64,000 nucleotides of DNA, taken from Phialocephala subalpina (Eukaryota > Ascomycota > Leotiomycetes > Helotiales > Mollisiaceae). Of this stretch, positions 32,268 through 49,062 are shown piece by piece (the stretch's first letter is position 1; every line of letters starts with the position of its first letter). Made by a program: the position numbers and the translations under genes. The stretch is taken from contig FJOG01000004.1 of the NCBI GenBank assembly GCA_900073065.1, positions 2,155,025 to 2,219,024 on the forward strand, given 5' to 3'. Below the pieces are notes generated by a model that ran no database searches, had not been told where the DNA came from, and saw only the letters and a list, made by a program, of their open reading frames with translations.

Positions 32268-34371
32268 ATGGCAGGCCTCATGCACCACCACAAGCACCAT
32301 GACCCGACCAACCAGGGCATGGTCAGTGTTCCTCACGGCCCTGAGACGGGAGACGACCATGTCTCCTACCCATACACACACGATGCTAGTCGGGAAGCCG
32401 AAATCTTCAATTATCTCCTCCACCCAGACGATCTCTACACCCAGGAAGGTGTGTACTGGGCAGACCTCCCACTTAAACAACGAATGAATTTCGTCCGCGC
32501 GGTCGACAACGCCGAATCGAAGAAGGAGCTAGGACAAATTTGGGCCATGATGAAGAAGGATCCATTGAGCCCTGTCGGATGGTATTTCAAGAATGCCGTT
32601 CTTCCTGGTGCTGGTCTCGGTCTTGAAGGGTATGTCTACAACCAATTGAAGAGATGACGGAAAGCTAATACTTGGAAGTTACGTTCTCTTCTCCATTGGT
32701 AACCTCACACCATTGTTCCAAGCTGTCTGGCCTCAATGCTGGAGCAAATACAAGGTCTGTGACAAACAATGGATCGACGCAGTCACATATCTCGAAGTTC
32801 TAGGTATAATCGTTGGTCAGATCATGGTTGGTATCATTGGTGACTCGTAAGCCACACACACCAATTGGATCTCATATATACTCATACTTCACAGCATCGG
32901 ACGTCGGTGGGGTCTCATCCAAGATGCCATCATCATGTTTATCGGTCTTCTCATGTTGACGGCTTCCTGGGGTGACAGCTTGAACGGCTGGGTCATCTGC
33001 TACGCCTGGTCTCTCTTTTTCTACTCCGTGGGCGTCGGTGGTGAATATCCTATGACTGCCACCGCAGCAATGGAAAACGCCACAGGCTCAGGCCGCATCT
33101 CAACCAAGGACGATCGTCTCCACCGTGGCCGCAAGGTCACCATGGCCTTCTTGATGCAGGGATGGGGACAATTCTTCAACCAAGTCATCCTGATCATCCT
33201 CCTCCTCATCTTCCACCACAGTGGCAACCCACCATACTCTCTCGTCGCCGCGCAATGGACCTACCGTGTTTCATTCGCCATCCCTGCCGTTGGAACCCTC
33301 TGGCTCGTCTACTACCGTACCTTCAAAATGCCTCTCGCATCCAAGCAATTGAATGCCATGAAGAAGAAGACCAAGGTCACCGGATACGATGTGCAGTCGT
33401 TGAAGATGACTATCAAATATTTCGGACCTCGTCTCATCGCCACCACTGGAGGCTGGTTCGCCAACGACGTCTTCTTCTACGGCAACAAGCTCTTCCAATC
33501 CCAATTCATCAAGGTCCTCTCTCCCGAATCCGCAGCATCCGGAAACGTCATGACCGGCTGGCTCTGGAACTTGGTCAATGTCGGAGTCCAACTCTGTGGT
33601 TACTACTTGGCATCCTTCCTCATTGACAATAAATTCTACGGCCGAAAATGGATGCAACAACTCGGCTTCCTGATGGATTTCGTCCTCTTCGTCGTCCCAG
33701 CTTTCCACTACAACTATTACTCCTCCATCAACGGCATCAAGGCTTTCCAAGCCATGTACTTCTTATCAGGATTCTTCAACCAATTCGGACCTAACTCCGT
33801 CACTTTCTTGGTAGCAGCTGAGGTATACCCAACTTCCGTCCGTGCCACCGCCCATGGTATCTCCGCTGCTGCAGGAAAGGCAGGCGCTCTTCTCGCCGCT
33901 GTTGTATACAACTACATTACCGTTCAACAAAAATTCTACTTCGTCCCCTGGTTCGGACTCTTCGGCATGTTGCTCACAGCCCTCTTCCTCCCAGACACCA
34001 CTGGTCTCGACCTCAAAGAACAAGAACGAAGATGGGCATATCTCCGTGAAGGACGTGAAGATGAGTATCATGGTATCGCTGTTCACCCTAAACATTTGTC
34101 TTTGTGGGAACGATTCCGTGGTGTGGGAAAGAGCTATGATCCTGAATTGGATAAGCAGCAGAAGATCCACGATATTAGAGCTGAGTGGGAAGAGCGCGAG
34201 GCCGAGAAGGCTGCTAATCCAGAAGCCGATTCACCTTTTGACGATGAGTGGAGTGATGAGGTTCATAACTATTTCCAGGGAACGAGGGGTGCGCATCGGG
34301 AGAAGCTTGTTCATTCTTCTTCGGACGAAGGCTCGAATCAGAACGAGAAGGTTTCTCCTGGGTTGGAGTAG
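32268..34371 (+). CDS. MFS transporter, PHS/GIT1-like
   Basis: Three exons, 32268-32629, 32679-32846 and 32895-34371 (668 aa). A His-rich soluble N-terminus (about 100 residues) precedes the MFS core: VLFSIGNLTPLFQAVWPQCW in TM1, the loop GDSIGRRWG (the MFS D-x-x-G-R-R signature), VGVGGEYPMTATAAMEN in TM4, a central loop with RGRKVTMAFLMQGWGQFFNQ, and in the second half VTFLVAAEVYPTSVRATAHG. The C-terminal 110 residues are hydrophilic and acidic. The pattern fits phosphate:H+ symporter relatives, including the glycerophosphodiester permease GIT1 group (family knowledge); substrate (phosphate, glycerophosphoinositol or another organophosphate) cannot be decided. Plasma membrane location is inferred. 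Confidence 0.82.
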
Positions 34372-34700
34372 ACTTGATTCTTGGTTTGCGATGATGTTTT
34401 GATACCTTTCTTGAATATATTTTGGTTATTTTGGATGATAGAGCGCGCGAGCATGTTGAGCGATAAGATGAAAAGTCCACTCATTGGATATTGGGTCGGG
34501 GTACATATATGTACACATGTACACCTACTGGCTGCCCGCTGAGAACGATCTTGTATAGGTTGATAGAGAGAACGTGATCAGTATTGATACCAACCACAAA
34601 CGTACCTGTTCCTCGCTTTCCATCTCTCGTCTGCATGATCACTTTCAGTTTTGTCGAAGTGGATGTTCCAGGTGAGGTGGATATTTAAAGTTCCCAAATA
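34372..34700. other. 3' flank of the MFS gene
   Basis: Trailer and intergenic DNA, no gene; runs into an 18-bp minisatellite. Confidence 0.4.
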
Positions 34701-34972
34701 TCCCAAGTTCCACCGAAGTCCCAAGTCACTTCAATGTTCCAACTCACTCCAATGTCCCAAGTTCCTTCAATGCCCTATCCCCTCCAGTGGCATAAACTCT
34801 GCTAATGTGCCAAGTTACTTCAAATATCCTAGGTTTCTTTCAATGTCCCAAATTGCCTCAATGTCCTAAATCCCGCCATTCTCCCAAACTCCGCCAATAT
34901 CCCAGCTTCCTTCGATTTCCCAACTCACTCCAATCTCCCACCTCCCTTCGATATCCTAAATCTATCCAAACA
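34701..34972 (+). repeat. Degenerate 18-bp minisatellite, about 15 units
   Basis: Tandem units with consensus near TCCCAAGTTCCTTCAATG, mostly 18 bp (a few 17 or 19), each differing at several bases. Because the unit is a multiple of three, a plus-strand frame stays open and would give a hexapeptide repeat like LQCPKF, but there is no reason to think it is translated. It lies about 330 bp beyond the MFS stop codon. Confidence 0.85.
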
Positions 34973-35531
34973 AAGTCCCAAACACTCAAGAGGATCACAA
35001 CTTCCTTCGTGTTGGACCAAGCGAAAGTAGTCTGGCGACGACTTTAACTCCGAGTAATCATCGGGCTTTCGAATGTCTTGGTTGTATTTATAGAGGGATG
35101 GTCAAAAGGGAATGATATTAGTGCCTGCGATGCGGCATTAGATCACAGCATCCGCGTCGACTCAAGTCACGACTTATCTGGAGGGTTTTCACGTGCTGCC
35201 CCCTTTCCCTTCTTCGAAAAAAGCAAGTTTCAAGCGAGAGGCAAGACGAGAATAAGTCAGGAGAGGATGAGACTAACTGGGAGTTCTAGATTCCTAACCA
35301 TCTGTCAGGAAAAGCAGAGCATTGAGAAGTTGAATCCTTCGATTCGAGTGAGGATGCCGGAGGTTTGAAAATTGGGACTTCAGAACCTAGGTATAAAAGC
35401 AGAGCAATAATAAATTATAGGTTGGAGGCTCTAAGGACAAAAGAGCGAGAAAGTAAGTGAATTTATACGTCGAAATTGGTATAAATCAGAACATACATAT
35501 AACACACCCGTACTCCAGCTCCCGGCCCAGG
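34973..35531. other. Intergenic, nothing recognised
   Basis: Between the minisatellite and the 3' end of the Zn2Cys6 gene. Only short frames. Confidence 0.4.
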
Positions 35532-36765
35532 TCACCGAGACTCCTCAATCAAGTTCTCGATTTCCGCAATGAGTCGTATGCTTTGTTGTATGGATGGACT
35601 CTTCTGCGGAATCAAATTAATCCAAGAATTAAGCAGCTGTCGAAGATGAGGACCGAATTCTGATATATTGTGTTCCAGGAGCGCGGGGCGGAGAGCGGGG
35701 TTCTGGAGGGAGACGAGGATGATGAACATTGTGCTCGTCATTCTGTTTTGTAGGCTGTCAGCATAGTTGAACTATGAGGGAAGGAAAACGAGAGACGTAC
35801 GACAGAGAACAAATCCAAGTATCAATCATCACAGTCTGTCCAAAAGACCGCAGATTGGCGATATGATCACAGCTAGCCTTCAAACACCTCCCCGCCCCCT
35901 CCACCGTCTCCCTCGCATGCTGCACATCACCATGCTTCAACACAATCTCCACATACGGCCTATAAATCACACTCTTACAAGCCAAATACCTCTGTCTCAA
36001 AAACGCCGCATGCTCATTCCCACAATCTTGCGTATTCTCCTCAAACTGCAAAAACCCCGGTAAAGTCTCATGCCAAAGCACCAACTGGCGATCTAATTCA
36101 GCAATCAAAGCTTTTAGTCCTTCGTTTTGGGAAGAGTTTTGAGAAGAGGTATAGTTGTTGTGTTTTTCGGCTGCGTAGAGGAGGTGGTGGACTCGGTTCA
36201 GGAGACGACGGATGGAGATACAGGATAGGAAGTAGAGGGCTGAGGACTCGGTTTCGGATTCTGTGAAGTGGGTTTGGAGGGGGCCGGGGAGGGGGACTTC
36301 GGATTCTTGGTCTGCTACTCCGCTTTGTGGGAGATGAGAGAGCTCGGAGATGTAATCGCTAACATGGTCTGTAAGCTGACGCTACGAGGGAAGAGGAAGA
36401 GGTGGGGGAATACCTTTCAACGATATAGCAAGACCAGAAGATACGGCGTATACATTCGTCGTCTTCGGGGTTCCCTGACCCAGTACCGTAAGCGATGAGT
36501 GAACGGCATTTTGCGGCTGCTGTGTTGAGGTGACTCCATGTCTGGAGAGGTCTTTGGAGGAATGCGCAGTATAGACTGTTCGAGGTATTAGCGATCACGC
36601 TCCTAATTATCAGATGAGGGGTACGGACGCAGCAAGAAAGATACATTGCGTAGCAATGGTGTTGACTTCCATATAGGCAACCGTCAATAGCTTCATCGCC
36701 TCATCAAAACAGACACTCGCCATGGTCATCAATTCGCTCTGCTGCTGTCTCAACTCAAACCCTCG

Positions 36766-37015
36766 AGACTCGGTCTGTGAGTAGACTACATGAATGAGTT
36801 CTGAAGCAGCACCTAGAGCCATTACGAGCAGAGCTGCACAATCTTCGCAAGTATTCTCGACGAAGCCGTTCCGGACTTTCTCGAATAAAGTCTGGAGTGT
36901 GGCTTTGCTGACGGTGGGGTACCAGAAGTTTACGTTTCGTTGGAAAGAGGTTAATAGTCTTTCTGCTTCATCTGTTGTGAAGACTGGTCGTATGGAGCGA
37001 GGTTGGATAGGAATT
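36766..37015. repeat. 250-bp tandem duplication, copy A
   Basis: Every base equals 37016-37265. 250 is not a multiple of 3, so it shifts the reading frame of the Zn2Cys6 gene. No microhomology at the joints. Confidence 0.95.
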
Positions 37016-37265
37016 AGACTCGGTCTGTGAGTAGACTACATGAATGAGTTCTGAAGCAGCACCTAGAGCCATTACGAGCAGAGCTGCACAATCTTCGCAA
37101 GTATTCTCGACGAAGCCGTTCCGGACTTTCTCGAATAAAGTCTGGAGTGTGGCTTTGCTGACGGTGGGGTACCAGAAGTTTACGTTTCGTTGGAAAGAGG
37201 TTAATAGTCTTTCTGCTTCATCTGTTGTGAAGACTGGTCGTATGGAGCGAGGTTGGATAGGAATT
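37016..37265. repeat. 250-bp tandem duplication, copy B
   Basis: Identical to 36766-37015, directly adjoining it. Coding continuity on the minus strand is correct when this copy is followed directly by the sequence left of 36766. Confidence 0.95.
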
Positions 37266-37823
37266 CCTGACGTTTTGCTGCTCATTCTGAGGAAAATCAG
37301 TCTTCAGGCCACCTATCATCAGGAAACCCATACAAGATTCTCATGGATGCTGCGAAGCAAATTATCCATGCGTAGCACAGTCTCTAAGATCTGATCACTC
37401 TTTCCCTGAGTTCTAAGATTATCAGTGAGAGATTGGTAAGTGAGGGGAAGGAGAAACTCACACGCTGGGTTGTTGCTTGCCATACAGACAATCGACTTCG
37501 TTCTCAGTGCACCATGAACATGGCTGACGTCCGTCACATCTTGAGTATTAAGGGTCAGTGATTGAAATGTTCTGGCTGGAATGGGTGAGGATTCACGCAC
37601 CTCGACTTCCTCAATCGACATGCATCACACTGCAGAGCAAGTCAGTCCTCACTCGTCACGGAAGATCTCAACTCAAACTCACAGCATGTGCAGTCCTCTT
37701 CCTCGGTCTCGCAGCATAAGGGGTAGTCATAGCATTCGCCGTCGAGCTGTCGGAATTGCTTCTCTGCTGTCGACCTTGGCCCTGGTAGGCCATGACGTCC
37801 TCGTGGGTCTCAATGGATCCCAT

Positions 37824-38418
37824 TCGTAATCGCTATGCACAATACATAGAGCATACCTCGAAAAAATTGAGAGAAAGGCCAAATGGGCTAATGTTTGATA
37901 TCAGATGTTGAGCTGCGGTGTTCAAAAGAGGTTGTGCTCGTGCCAGCCAGGCGTCGGCTGAAATGTCCGAAAGGAGCATGAGCGCGATGGTGGGCGACGC
38001 GGGGCAAGATTCTCATCCTTGGGGATTGCGGGGAGAGATCGAGGCGTGCGAATACGAGTTGCGAGCGTACCTCGGCGTATCTCTCGGAGTAGATGGTAAA
38101 TACCAGGATGAACTTCTCGGGCCGTCATTCAGTTTATTTTCAATTTGAAAGTGACATGTGCACGTGATTCAGGAGTCAAGGTCCGAAGTGAGCGAAGATT
38201 TGAAGCTTGAGCTTCTCAAACACGTTGAAATTGTCTGTGTGGATTAGGAGGCATTAGGTCGTTATATAGTGGTACCATGGGGGTCGGATTTGAGAGCACT
38301 GGTATCCTCAGATACCACGCCATTGCCCGATATCAAACTCTGTTCAAGTCGAGCTCCAACATCTCATTCCGCTACGTAAACCGAAAAAGTTCCCACTGAA
38401 CAAACTTTAGGACTTTAA
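37824..38418. other. Regulator/permease intergenic region
   Basis: Promoter of the Zn2Cys6 gene and 3' flank of the permease, which is on the same strand. Contains GTGCACGTGA near 38158; no gene. Confidence 0.4.
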
Positions 38419-40171
38419 CTATGCCTCAACAGACTTCGCATTCACATCAATACCAACAGTAGCAGCCACCGTCTGAACCGATCTCTTCTGCAAGCTCTTC
38501 TTGACGGGATGCGGATCACTGAAGACCTCGTCCAATTCCTCCAAAGTCCGATCCTTGGTTTCAACGAAGAAAAAGTAAATGACGACGAATTCGATCAAAT
38601 CCCAGGCAACAAAGACCAGGTAGAAGTAATAGGTAATGTTTTTGAAGGCCGGACCAGAGCTGTATTGAACGACAGTGGAGGCCACACTGGAGCCGAAATT
38701 TCCAATAGCTGTCCCCTTGGCACGAGTCTCTGTCGGAAGCGTCTCAGCAATATACATGCTTTGGAGAGGAGTCCATCCAAAGCTGAAGACGATTCCGAAG
38801 AGGTAGACAAAAGTAATTGCGACATTCGAAGCCATTTTGTTGTCATGTTCGACCGAGAGCTTGGTGCAACCGGTGATGATGGCGAAGCAAATACTGGAGA
38901 AAAGGATTGACCAGAGGAGAAGAGGACGTCTGCCGATTTTGTCCGTCATGCGTGCTCCAGAAACAGCGCCCAGCCAGCAGAGCACAGGGAAGACTCCGTT
39001 CAGCTTGAGTTGAGTGTGCTCATCGTCGATTCCAGCAGTCTGCATCATGACAGGGAAGTAGTAAGAGCTGACGGAGTTTCCAGACCATTGGCCGAAGAAT
39101 GCCATTCCAATGACACATATGAGGCGAGAGCGTGCGTTGCGGGTCTTGACCAAGCCGGAGTAATCCCACCAGCGTTTGTCTGTCGCATCGGTCTGGATTT
39201 GATAATACATCTCAGAAATCTGAAGATTGACCATTGGGTGGTCCTCCCGGCCTAGCAAATTTTGGTCAGCATGTTTGCTTCTCAGGAATCTAGGTACATA
39301 CCTTCGCCGTGATATTTTGCAAGGACTGCTCGTGCCTCATCAACGCGGTCTTGACCGACTAGCCACCGGGGAGACTCAGGCAGGAAGAAAACTCCGCCTG
39401 CAACGACGCAGGAGGACACAAGTTGGCACCAAATTGGAATTCTCCATGACCAGTTGGTTGACAAGAAAGCAGTTCCATAACCTTGACTTGTCAGTAATGG
39501 ATAGGATGAGGGTTTGTAGCACTCACATGTCCAAGAAGCGATGATTGACCCGATATACCAGCAGGTGTTGTAAAGACCAGTCAGAGTCCCGCGCCACTTG
39601 GGATGGGCAAGCTCAGAGACGTAGCAAGGTGCTGAGACACAGCAGAAGGAGACTCCAAATCCTAGCAAGAATCTCCCAGCAAGAAACATGTGCATATTGA
39701 CTGCAGGTGCTTGAATGCAGGTTCCGATGATAATGATAACAGATCCGGTGAACATGCCCGCGCGGCGACCAAGGTAGTCATTTACTGGTCCAGTGAGCAC
39801 AACAGCTGGGATGCTGCCAATGTTGTAGATTGCGAACACGATTCCGGTGGAAGAGCCTGTTGAGCCAATTCCGAAGTAGTTCTGTATCCATTACATTAGC
39901 ATAGTGAAAATCACAGCAAATTAGTTTGGGATAAACCAACCTGGTATGGCTTCATAGCGTTGATTGCCCCCATCAAAGAGCCATCGAATCCATTAAGACA
40001 TCCGCAGAGGTAAGCAATGGCGAGCACGCCATATAACCTCCACATGGACTTTGACCATGGTGAGTAGGTGGTGGTGTCTGCTTCTGTCGCGAGAAGGATA
40101 GCATCCGAAGAGGAGTTATCCAAGTCATTGACATGCGAGGCGACTCCGAGATCTTTCTCGTCGGCTCCCAT
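38419..40171 (-). CDS. MFS sugar porter, lactose-permease type
   Basis: Four exons, 39941-40171, 39527-39881, 39302-39481 and 38419-39251 (532 aa). Sugar-porter marks: [20 protein letters not shown] in TM1, NDYLGRRAG after TM2, [20 protein letters not shown] in TM4-5, [15 protein letters not shown] before the central loop, [12 protein letters not shown] in the second half, and the terminal [15 protein letters not shown]. The TM1 sequence [14 protein letters not shown] is that of fungal lactose/hexose permeases related to LAC12 (family knowledge). It is divergent from a GH2 beta-galactosidase, the same pairing as LAC12/LAC4 in Kluyveromyces, so lactose or a related beta-galactoside is the likely cargo (inference). 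The frame is intact. Intron 2 (39482-39526) is 45 nt, a multiple of three without an in-frame stop, so its retention would insert 15 residues. Confidence 0.88.
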
Positions 40172-44507
<4,336 letters not shown>

Positions 44508-45211
44508 AAATATATAGAAGCGGCGATACCCGCGAAATTGTATGATCCGTTTCTCTCGCGAACAAGGACTTGTTCGCTTCCAATTCGCAGCAAAGTTTGG
44601 TATATTCACAAACTTGGGACGAAATCCGAGCCTCAAGGTTCAGATCGGACCGAGGTGCAGAAATGTTGCTTTCGTCCTCGTGATATCCCACCGGGGCAAC
44701 CGGGGAAGCAGAACTGCCGCCATATCGGCTAAAGAATCAGTCACTTATCTCTTGTTTCTGTCTACGAATGAGCCCCACGTGCTACAAGACAAGGATCCAT
44801 CGGCATTCACGATCTATCTCAGGCACATCCCGCCGCTATCTACTAGGATCTCGTAAAAATTTGCGGGGTAGATTCACGGAGCTTGACAGCTACTGCAACC
44901 TGATGATCAGCTACGGGAATGCTACGCGTTCGAATTCCCATCAATCATGACTAGAACGAGATGATCGTCGCTTCCAAAGTTTGTTCTTTGCGTCTTCGGT
45001 CCGTCGAAGCATGGGGCTGTCGGGGGAGGGGATGGAAATGCTGTTTGGTTAATGGAGCGGATAAACAATACGATGGTGGTGGGTCTTTGGGAATTTCGGT
45101 GTTTTTGTTCTTCCCTGTTACGAATATATAAGTGACGAGAAGTCGGGTCTTATCTTGATGTCGGTCAAGCAAATGTTCTGGATTGTTTCATTTCTCAATT
45201 GAGCACTCACG
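44508..45211. other. Intergenic, promoter of the GH5 gene
   Basis: Same-strand gap between the GH2 and GH5 genes. No gene seen. Confidence 0.4.
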
Positions 45212-46586
45212 ATGCGCTTCAGTCTCCCCAGTCTTGTGGTCCTCGCGCTGGGAGCAGTTGGAGGTCAATGTGCCTTTCCCAACGGACCTTTCGTCACATC
45301 TGGAAGATGGATTCATAACTCACTCGGCAACAATGTCACATATGCTGGAGTCAATTGGCCAGGTGCAGCAGATGTCATGATTCCAGAGGGTTTGCAATAT
45401 GCTTCAATCGCTTCAATCGTCTCCGGGATCAAGAGTCTGGGAATGAATGTCATTCGACTCACATTCGCGATTGAGATGATCGATGATATTTACAATGGTG
45501 GAGACGTCACGCTTGCGACTGCTTTCAATACGGCGTTGGGAACGACTAATGGACCGGTGGTGTATCAGAAGGTGTTGACGAATAATCCTCAGTTTTCGGC
45601 GAGCACTACTAGACTGCAGGTTAGTCAACCCTCTTCCTGACCCAAATTTCGTGGGCTGATAGAAAGAACAGGTCTACGATGCGATTGCTGCCGAATGCTT
45701 AAAGCAGGAAATCTACGTCCATCTCGATAACCACATGTCGAAGGGTGAATGGTGCTGTTCTACAACTGATGGGAATGCTTGGTTCGGAGATACTTACTTC
45801 AATGTTGCGAACTGGAAGCGTGGTCTACAATATATGGTCACTCATGTTCGTGTCCATTTGCCTCATTCTCTTCCGCAGGCTGATAATATAGGGCAAATCA
45901 TGGGGGAATCTTATGTCGATTGGAATGCGAAACGAACTCCGAACGCCCTCTGACAATACCACCCTGGCAAACAACTACTACAACTGGCCAAACTGGTATA
46001 CAAACATGGTCGCAGCGTCAGAAATAATCAACTCCGCAAACCCCGACATCCTAATCTTTTTCTCCGGCCTAAATTTCGACACAACACTAACCCCCATCGT
46101 CGCGGGTACGAATCTCGGCTCCAACATCTACTTCAACGAAAGCTCCTTCCCATACTGGGACAAAATGGTGCTCGAACTCCACGACTACGAGAATTCGGTA
46201 TCAAGTTGTAGCACCTTACAAAGCGACTTGGTAGGGAATGGATTTAGTACTTTGAGTGGCACACAGACGAATACAATGCCAATGGTGTTGACGGAATGGG
46301 GACATGACCAAACGGATGGGAGTTATACGGGGGTTTATGCTAGTTGTTTGCATAGCTACCTGCCAAGCGTGCATGTGGGGTGGACGATTTGGGTGTTGGC
46401 GGGGAGTTATTATATTAGGAGTGGGACGCAGGATTATGACGAGACATGGGTAGGTTTTTCCTGTCTCGGTTTAGATGAATGCTGACGTGAATGAAGGGTC
46501 TTTACAATCATAACTGGACGGCTTGGAGAAGTACGGATGCGGTTGCGAATTTGAAGACGATGGTTTCGGCGACGTTAGCATCGTAG
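45212..46586 (+). CDS. Secreted GH5-family glycoside hydrolase
   Basis: Four exons, 45212-45619, 45672-45845, 45892-46449 and 46497-46586, total 1230 nt = 409 aa. Residues 1-20 are a signal peptide (LPSLVVLALGAVGGQC). The GH5 TIM-barrel is marked by TYAGVNWPGAADVMIPEGLQ, IKSLGMNVIRLTFAIEM, IYVHLDNHMSKGEWCC, the acid/base motif SIGMRNELR (catalytic Glu) and the nucleophile motif MVLTEWGHDQ (Glu). Many predicted N-glycosylation sites (NNT, NWT). GH5 covers endoglucanases, mannanases and related enzymes; I cannot choose the substrate, though family members with a NVIRL..E start are often annotated as cellulase/endoglucanase. It lies beside the beta-galactosidase and permease, so it could release sugars for them (inference). 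Confidence 0.85.
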
Positions 46587-48030
46587 ACGAGCGTCGCGGC
46601 ATGGCTGAAGTGGCCACGTACGCAAACTTTAACTATCACTATTCAAAACCGCATTGAGCAGTATGAATTGTTTATGGTGGGTACCTCAGTAGAGAAGGTC
46701 GACAATACTGCAAGTGCTGCAAGACTGGTGGTTTAGGAACTTTCCCTCTCGCATTCCAGAAGAGACGAGGAACATTGTTCATCCTCTCGAGAGTAGACCT
46801 ATTTTCTCTATTCCTATACCACCCTTCAGAGGTCCTGCCGCCTCATATTTTCATGATACTCTGACTTGCGATGTGCCTCACTAAGTGTATCAAAGTGCCT
46901 CTCACCAAGCACCACGCCAGAATACCACCGCCAGGAGTCTAAAGAGCATACTGAACCTGACACCGAGTTCTTGGAGTCGGTCAATTTGTTCATAAAGTCA
47001 ATTAAGCAAAACAGGCTCGCAGAGGGGAAGATCAGCATCGAGATTGCACAATTTGCATTGGGGACTCGACCGTGGATGAAAGTAGCAAACAGAAGCTTTG
47101 GACAGACTTGACCAAATTTCAGATCCACGAGACCGCAAAATGGAGGCGGACCATGACAGGGTCGGCGACGCGCGGTGTCAATGGCACGAGGGAAAAGGCA
47201 TCAATCTAAATGAGGTTTTGATTATGAATAATTAGAAATAATTGCAGCCGTCCGAACTTCAAAGTCCCTGCAGGACCAAAAGATACCAGTTGAAAATTCC
47301 GCCGCCATTTTTTGAATGGTCGATGTAGTCCATTAAGATTAAACTTTGGAACGATCGAGATCTCAAAACGTGAGCAGTGAGACCTTTTAGAGTGTCAGTA
47401 GGTTCGTTGTCGAGTGTGGGAAGGTACGGAGGTTGCATTCAAAGGCCCCCGGACTTTAGGGCTGTTAGCTGACCCTTACAGAGGATGCTTTGTAACGAGT
47501 GCTACGCTACTGCCACAGCGACGACGACCCCGAAGCCTTGGGAATACAGCGATTGAGAGCCTGGAGATATCCTGCTTCAGGGCATTTTAGCGATTCAAGC
47601 GCTAAAATCCAGAGACTTTTGAAACCGACCTGCGTACGGAAGGGACGATAGACAGAGAATTGCGAAATTGAACTGCGGAGGAGCTGCTTCATTTGGATTC
47701 AGGCACGCATGCGCTGCACTGGGAAGGTGCAGATGATCCCCGCACCCGAACTTTGCACGTGTACGGCGCACTGCAACGTTGCGCAATACTGGCACTGTGT
47801 ATTAATTGTCAAAGAAGATTTGTGAATGGTTCGAAAAATCATAAAAGAGGAGGAGGACTCGTTAAGCTTGAAGCTGCGAATAGATTTCGTAGGTGATGGA
47901 TGTCTGGTGTTTCGTCAGTCATTCTGCTTCCTAAACAATGATACCGATACGACAAACATTCGTCCGATCTTAGTCCTCAAGAAAAAACCGTCTCTCCACA
48001 TCCTGGATGTTCACCATTCCTAATGTGTGT
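46587..48030. other. Intergenic, 1.4 kb, nothing recognised
   Basis: Lies between the 3' ends of the GH5 gene (plus) and the Nudix gene (minus). Frames of 60-100 codons on both strands have no family resemblance. Confidence 0.4.
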
Positions 48031-49062
48031 CTATACGGTATCTATCACGCCGTAATGAGAGGCTGTCGTAGGCAAAGGAAGCCGACGATGAATTCTCGCG
48101 ACGATCTCAGCATAGTTCGGCTCGTTCTCGACCGTGATAATCCCATGCCTTATGAAGAAATCAATCATGACAATCGCACTGTTCTTCTTGAACTCTCCTT
48201 CTGCGAGGCCTTTCTTGACCTCCTCGATTGTCATGAGCGTGAAGTCCTTGACCTCGTCATCATTCTGGTGACAGATCACTTCTATCGGAAGCTCTAGGTC
48301 GTAGATGTACATAATATCTGGAGAAATGAGACCCATCTCTCCACCGCCTCGAGCATCGTTGAGTCCGACATATGAGATGCATCCACAAGCGATGGCGTTC
48401 TTTCGAACCAGATCCTCAGAGAGTGACGCTTCTTCGTCCGATTCGCGGACAATGCATTCAAACGGATCTTCTAATGAGATTCCACCTGCAACAGTGGTAT
48501 CGAGACAATTCGGATAGGTAAAACATTTTGGAGACCGTCGAGGAACCCAGATCTTCATCCCTTCCGAAGTCTTGGTGTATGCTGTGAGATGTGCGCCGCG
48601 AGAGATGATGCCGAAGAGAGTGCTTGCATATCTTTCAAGATGAACAGGGAAATTGGCGCCAATGATGGGGTATGGTTCGCTGTGCCTCCGATCGATGACA
48701 TGGAAACAGTCTTCGGAGTCTATGCAGGCCTGGACTTGCTTCGATAGAGCATCGGTGCAAGACTCGGCAAGATCGCTCTTGTCTTTTGGGACAAGGTGAA
48801 CAGTTCTTGCATCGTGGTTGATCTGAAATTCTTCTGTCCATGGCATTTTCTGGACTATCGAAGAGAGCATTAGGCCATGGTGTCTCGAGTCGTATGGAAG
48901 GAAGAAGCAGTAGATGGATGACCAATGCTCAGCTACGCCTGCCAGAGGATCATCGTATGGGAATCTGCGAAGATCAGATTCAGTATCTGTAAATTCTGAC
49001 GAGCTGACTTACTGGTCACAGTCATTGACCAGGTCAAGATATGTCTTGGAAGCGGTAATCAT
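48031..49062 (-). CDS. Nudix hydrolase, DUF4743/Tnr3-like
   Basis: Two exons, 49013-49062 and 48031-48964 (327 aa). The start MITASKTYLDLVNDCDQFPY and the following HHGLMLSSIVQKMPWTEEF are the usual N-terminal (DUF4743) region. The Nudix part reads KIWVPRRSPKCFTYPNCLD, then the box: GGISLEDPFECIVRESDEEA, where the helix R-E-S-x-E-E-A matches the Nudix R-E-x-x-E-E-x-G/A and the glutamates bind metal. The C-terminal segment VKDFTLMTIEEVKKGLAEGE is also typical. Relatives include the C-terminal half of thiamine pyrophosphokinase Tnr3 and yeast YJR142W, a thiamine-diphosphate-type Nudix (family knowledge). Cytosolic; here a stand-alone Nudix without the kinase domain. Confidence 0.85.

Larger units (their letters stand above)
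35532..37823 (-). pseudogene. Zn2Cys6 transcription factor broken by a duplication
   Basis: The ATG at 37823 opens MGSIETHEDVMAYQ; exon 1 ends at 37683. The zinc cluster is split over two introns: CDACRLRKSR (37601-37629) continues as CDGRQPCSWCTENEVDCLYG, giving C-x2-C-x6-C-x5-C-x2-C-x6-C with all six cysteines. A short coiled segment (TVLRMDNLLRSIHENL) follows, then the fungal-specific regulatory domain: FTTDEAERLLTSFQRNVNFW, MALGAASELIHVVYSQTES, TWSHLNTAAAKCRSLI, CIRRIFWSCYIVE, LDRQLVLWHETLPGFLQFEE. A perfect 250-bp duplication (36766-37265) shifts the frame after SQTES and adds a stop at 36968. The junction near 37290-37345 also cannot be spliced in a consistent phase. Neighbour of a sugar permease and GH2, so probably their regulator (inference). 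With one copy of the repeat removed, the downstream frame is restored. Confidence 0.78.
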
